Source: Peptococcaceae bacterium BICA1-8
GTDB taxonomy: Bacteria > Bacillota > Peptococcia > Peptococcales > BICA1-8
DNA: 64,000 bases
Direction: 5' to 3'
Assembly: GCA_000802045.1 (NCBI GenBank)
Contig: JUEF01000074.1
Location: forward strand, 23,820 to 87,819
The position numbers and the translations under genes were made by a program. Below are positions 60,891 through 64,000 of the stretch, piece by piece. Under the pieces are notes generated by a model. The model was given only the letters and a program-made list of their open reading frames with translations, searched no databases and was not told the origin of the DNA. Each line of letters begins with the position of its first letter. The stretch's first letter is position 1.

Positions 60891-61480
60891 TTGTTATCTC
60901 CCTCCTTCTGCTGTACCGGCTTCTCCCCTGCCTCTTCATTAAAAAGACGGCTTACACGGACCATCATTTCACCTTGCCCATTTTCGAGTGCTTCTGCTGC
61001 ACCATCTGTAAGAGCGTGGATTATATATGTTCCATTTTGAACATCCACTGTTATCGTACCGGGCGTAAGGGTAATTGAGTTAGCCAATGTAACATGGGCC
61101 ATGGGGTTGTCCATCGGTCTTTTAAAGTTAACTACCTGAGGGTTAATGGGTAGTTTGGGATTTAAAACTACTAAAGCAATATCAATATTAGCTTTTACTA
61201 TTTCCTTAATCAGCCAAACCCAATAAAACGCATATTTACCATAAGGAAAATCAAATACCATAAAATATCCCTTACCATCTGCTGATGGCAGACGCAATAA
61301 GGATAGTGTTAACCAAGCAGAAACAACCGAGGTAACAAAACCTATTGTTAAATATTTAGCTTCCATTTTACCTGATAATAAAATCCAAAAAACAAATAGA
61401 ATGACAGTTAAGGCAATCAAGTGCTTGGTTTGAGAAGACCTCAAATCTTTATTCATAATCTTATTCATCTGATATACCAC
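60887..61480 (-). CDS. mrpE: Mrp antiporter subunit MrpE
   Basis: 197 residues with AAAGAGGTGG before the ATG. Two to three N-terminal helices and a cytoplasmic domain: YWVWLIKEIVKANIDIALVVLNPKLPINPQVVNFK and HVTLANSITLTPGTITVDVQNGTYIIHALTD are MnhE/MrpE signatures. First gene of the eleven-gene operon (E-F-G-MbhD-MbhE-B-C-D-D'-small-ND5-like). The C-terminal tail is Glu/Gln-rich. Confidence 0.9.
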   Translation of the reverse strand: MVYQMNKIMNKDLRSSQTKHLIALTVILFVFWILLSGKMEAKYLTIGFVTSVVSAWLTLSLLRLPSADGKGYFMVFDFPYGKYAFYWVWLIKEIVKANIDIALVVLNPKLPINPQVVNFKRPMDNPMAHVTLANSITLTPGTITVDVQNGTYIIHALTDGAAEALENGQGEMMVRVSRLFNEEAGEKPVQQKEGDNK

Positions 61481-61880
61481 CTCTTTCTTACACTATATAG
61501 AGGTCTTAAATTACACCTCCTTGTAATAGATGCAGAAACCTCCTTTCGATTTTATAGAAATTTCAAGCATTATTATTAATCTTATCAAAAAAATAAATTT
61601 AATCATTAATTTCATTCCGTAACGTAACCATTATAGGATAGCAACAACTTAATAATCAGTCAATGTTTTTGGTTTAGATGAATTTATTGCGAAATTTTAT
61701 AAACTAATTCTTCTTGAAGAATATTTTGCTAAAGATCCCAAAATTCCTTCTTTTAATTCATATTCATTTAGTTATTATTATCCGGTTTTGCTATTTTGCA
61801 AATATTTGGATAATACAGTATACAAAATCCATAAAGCAAAAAACTGCCGATAATATCGACAGTTATTTAAAACATATTTA
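61481..61880. other. 400-base Mrp-rpmE gap
   Basis: A/T-rich single-copy sequence, unlike most other gaps: no repeat family is seen. Likely carries the mrp promoter (A/T-rich 61500-61640) and ends with the rpmE terminator at 61842-61864. Confidence 0.55.
61842..61864 (-). terminator. Terminator of rpmE
   Basis: AACTG.CGATA/TATCG.CAGTT stem with one mismatch, followed on minus by TTTTTT, 17 bases past the stop. Confidence 0.85.
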
Positions 61881-62081
61881 TTATTTTATGCCGTGTTTTT
61901 TTCTAAATGCTTCTACCCGACCGGCAACTGCAACAGTACGTTGTTTTCCTGTATAGAAAGGATGACATTTGGAACAAATTTCTACCTTTAATTCCTTTTT
62001 TGTAGAACCTGTTTCAAATTCATTACCACATGCACAACTAACTTTTACAGTACTATATTTTGGATGAATTTTTTCTTTCAT
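61881..62081 (-). CDS. rpmE: 50S ribosomal protein L31 (zinc type)
   Basis: 66 residues from ATG 62081, with AGAGGTGA 7 nt upstream (the frame extends ten codons). [50 protein letters not shown]: the CxC...CxxC cysteines mark the zinc-binding (C+) form, which also acts as a zinc reserve. Located upstream of prfA as in Bacillus, but with the Mrp operon inserted between. Confidence 0.96.
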   Translation of the reverse strand: MKEKIHPKYSTVKVSCACGNEFETGSTKKELKVEICSKCHPFYTGKQRTVAVAGRVEAFRKKHGIK

Positions 62082-62171
62082 TTCGGGTTCACCTCTTTCC
62101 ATCAGTATCACTTAAACACTTATTACATTATATATTCTTTGTTTGCATGAGTCAAGGATTTTTGCTAACGG

Positions 62172-62428
62172 GATAATCTGAAGGTCGGCATTAAAGCTTA
62201 TGGGTAAGCTTAGAGGTCAGCATGAAGTCTATCGGCATAAATGTCGGCATTACGTCTGCTTAGCAATCTTTACTGTCAGCATGACAAATCATATGCAATA
62301 CTGAATGTCGGCAAATACTTAATGCTGACCATAGATTTTACATGTTAGACGTCACGCCGACCCGGATATATGTCCCAATAGCCGTCATGCCGTCCCAAAA
62401 TTCAACCTATTAGCCGTCATGCATTCCC
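62172..62428. repeat. ~31-nt repeat array, head-to-head halves, at the radical SAM 3' end
   Basis: Left half GAAGGTCGGCATTAAAGCTT, GGTCAGCATGAAGTC, GTCGGCATTACGTC (62180-62290); right half AGACGTCACGCCGACC, AGCCGTCATGCCGTCC, AGCCGTCATGC (62345-62428). More diverged than the 12.5 and 31.2 kb arrays. Confidence 0.75.
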
Positions 62429-62437
62429 AGGTTAACC

Positions 62438-63679
62438 TTAGCTGCGGATTGGTTTAGTATAATTCCCCACTTCCACCTTGGGCAGTTCCTTGGATAAAAC
62501 CTCTAGAAAGGCGGGGACACCCAAGGGTTCTCCTTGTGGAGCGGGAATGTTCTCTATGAGGACATCAGGATCAATATTCAAGTTCCGGAGCTGGATTGCC
62601 TTGACACCGGTTTCAATAATTAATTCTATTAGTGCCTCTACTTCATCTTCACAATCATTTATCCCGGGAAAAAATAACAGGTTTAGATAAGTATACACTC
62701 CTTGAGCGCTTGCAATTCGCAAAGAGTCTTTAACATTTTCCAGAGTATAATTCTGCGGCTGATAATAAGCAGTATAAGGGCCGGGTTTTGCACTATTTAA
62801 GCTTACTCTTAAAGAATCTATACCTGCTGAACAGAGCTTTTTTATTCCTAGAGTATTGCCGGCATTGGTATTCATATTGATTGTACCGCATTTAGTCTTG
62901 TTCCTAATCTGAACAATGGCTTCCGCTATTAAATCAGCCTGAAGGCTTGGCTCACCTTCACAGCCCTGCCCAAAACTGATAATAGGTTCCCCTTCGTTAA
63001 CTAAGTGATGTAGACCTAACTGCACTATTTCCTCTACATTAGGTAAGAAACCAATTCGGCTTTGAGGTGACGGGCAGCATTCGGCAGGCTGTAGGGAAAT
63101 GCAGCCTAGGCAGCTGGCATTACAGGCGGGGGAGACGGGGATGCCCCCCTCCCATCTCTCATAGAAAATATTTTGAGCTGTAAAACAGCTATATTCTAAA
63201 GCACAGTAGCTTAATTGCTTGATAATCCGATTATGGGGGAATTTTTCTCTTAGACTATGGACCTTTTCCTCTAGCTGAACTGTATTAAAATGCTTGGGAT
63301 TCCACTTATCATCAATATCGGTAGCTCGGGCTGCAGCATAAAACCCGCCATTTTTATAGCCTACTGCGGCATAGCCAAATAAAGGCAGTTGTTGTGCCTT
63401 TTGCTCATTTATAAAAGCGGGCAGTAGGGTTCGGGTATACCCCTGCGGCAAAAGAGCTCCCACCACAAAGCCAGGTCCCCGGTATTTTTTAAACTCACCC
63501 TGTCGGTCCATTACCACTGCAGTTCGGTTTGGAATTAAAGTCAGCCCAGCACCTTGGGGCAAAGGAATAAGCTCTTCCTCAGTCGGTTCAACAAAAGAAT
63601 TCCCCAGTCTGCCCAATAAATATAAATTTTCGTGATCATAAGCATTGCCTTCCTCATCAGCATAAACAAAATGAAACAT
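62438..63679 (-). CDS. Radical SAM protein of unknown substrate
   Basis: 413 residues with GGAGGAG before the ATG. The cluster motif is CNASCLGC (Cys186, Cys190, Cys193) and later GEGEPS-like FGQGCEGEPSLQ and MNTNAGNTLGIKKLCSAGIDSLRVSLNSAK typical of the TIM-barrel radical SAM core (~180-400). An N-terminal domain (~1-175) has no family I recognise, with MFHFVYADEEGNAYDHENLYLLGR. Two extra cysteine pairs (QPAECCPSP) follow the motif. No maturation partner is adjacent. Substrate unknown. Confidence 0.85.
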   Translation of the reverse strand: MFHFVYADEEGNAYDHENLYLLGRLGNSFVEPTEEELIPLPQGAGLTLIPNRTAVVMDRQGEFKKYRGPGFVVGALLPQGYTRTLLPAFINEQKAQQLPLFGYAAVGYKNGGFYAAARATDIDDKWNPKHFNTVQLEEKVHSLREKFPHNRIIKQLSYCALEYSCFTAQNIFYERWEGGIPVSPACNASCLGCISLQPAECCPSPQSRIGFLPNVEEIVQLGLHHLVNEGEPIISFGQGCEGEPSLQADLIAEAIVQIRNKTKCGTINMNTNAGNTLGIKKLCSAGIDSLRVSLNSAKPGPYTAYYQPQNYTLENVKDSLRIASAQGVYTYLNLLFFPGINDCEDEVEALIELIIETGVKAIQLRNLNIDPDVLIENIPAPQGEPLGVPAFLEVLSKELPKVEVGNYTKPIRS

Positions 63680-64000
63680 TACATTTCTCCTCCGGCATTC
63701 TCTAGGGTCAGTTACTAGTGACTGGTGACTAGTGACTAGTTAAAAAAAAATGAAACGCAGGTCAGAGACGGTTCTTGACTTGCACTTGTTGTTTAACCAC
63801 GGGCCCCTCCGGGGCACACGGTAAACATCACGTACTGAAAAATTAAATATCTCTAGTCAGATTCATCATTATGAGCACAAATTTTATTATGTCACGCATC
63901 ACGATAAACGAAACCATTTCTGTCATCCTGAGCGCTAGCGAGGGATCTTACGTACCGAAGAACTTCAAGATCCTTCGGTCGTACCTCCCTCAGGATGACA
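63680..64000. repeat. Terminal gap: heptamer tract, CACGG element, palindrome
   Basis: GTTACTAGTGACTGGTGACT tract (63710-63740, 30 bases upstream of the radical SAM start), GAGACGGTTCTTGACTTGC (63765-63783), an AACCACGGGCCCCTCCGGGG element (63793-63825) and a TGTCATCCTGAG palindrome cut by the window end (63921-64000). No gene seen. Confidence 0.75.

Overview
The window looks like a chromosomal segment of a low-to-moderate GC, endospore-forming, flagellated, probably anaerobic Firmicute of class Clostridia. Evidence: sporulation genes (spoIIID, spoIID, a spoIIQ-like LytM gene), flagellar rod genes, consensus GGAGG ribosome sites, and a gene order matching the Bacillus/Clostridia backbone rpmE-prfA-prmC-sua5-mntP-ywlE-rpiB-ywlG-glyA-upp-(comEB, mnaA)-atp operon-ywmB-murA-spoIID-spoIIQ-spoIIID-mbl-flhO-flhP. 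No rRNA or tRNA is visible, so no genus is named. Nearly all genes lie on the minus strand; a small protein at 4.9 kb, a toxin-antitoxin-like cluster at 6.7-7.5 kb and a DUF4127 lipoprotein at 18.2 kb are on plus.

Layout, left to right. 0-8 kb: coiled-coil protein, SLH-anchored subtilase, divergent LCP-like membrane protein, antitoxin-like genes, FlgJ-like rod protein. 8-12.4 kb: flhP, flhO, a REP-associated tyrosine transposase (RAYT), mbl, spoIIID. 12.9-17.9 kb: spoIIQ-like, spoIID, murA, ywmB. 20-28.6 kb: yueI-like gene and the complete F1Fo ATP synthase operon (atpZ-I-B-E-F-H-A-G-D-C), interrupted between atpG and atpD by a four-helix-bundle gene. 28.9-37.5 kb: mnaA, MazG-like, comEB, upp, glyA, ywlG, rpiB, ywlE, mntP, sua5. 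37.6-44.5 kb: BusR-like regulator, malic enzyme, two-subunit fumarase, succinate dehydrogenase/fumarate reductase. 45-51.6 kb: MacAB/TolC-like efflux operon with a lipoprotein, and a CPA2 antiporter. 51.7-53.6 kb: prmC, prfA. 54-61.5 kb: an eleven-gene Mrp-type cation/proton antiporter with split MrpA functions. 61.9-63.7 kb: rpmE and a radical SAM protein.

The genes form an energy-conserving and envelope set: the Mrp antiporter, ATP synthase and fumarate reductase handle membrane energetics; malic enzyme and fumarase connect fumarate, malate and pyruvate; murA, mbl and the spoII genes serve the wall and sporulation.

The striking part is the intergenic DNA. Almost every gap is a mosaic of several short repeat families: (1) GTAG-plus-hairpin REP elements whose stems vary with compensatory changes, with a RAYT gene that itself carries two of them in frame; (2) GACTRGT heptamer tracts, often just upstream of start codons and repeatedly arranged as inverted brackets around intergenic inserts, one holding the gene inside the atp operon; (3) about 31-nt tandem arrays in head-to-head orientation at gene 3' ends; (4) CTAGCGAAGCG/GGTTAA mosaics; (5) 60-80 bp MITE-like palindromes. 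Several repeats run into genes and supply stop codons, C-terminal residues or internal linkers. This repeat system, especially the REP/RAYT pair, the brackets and the stop-codon capture, is the best candidate here for something under-described.
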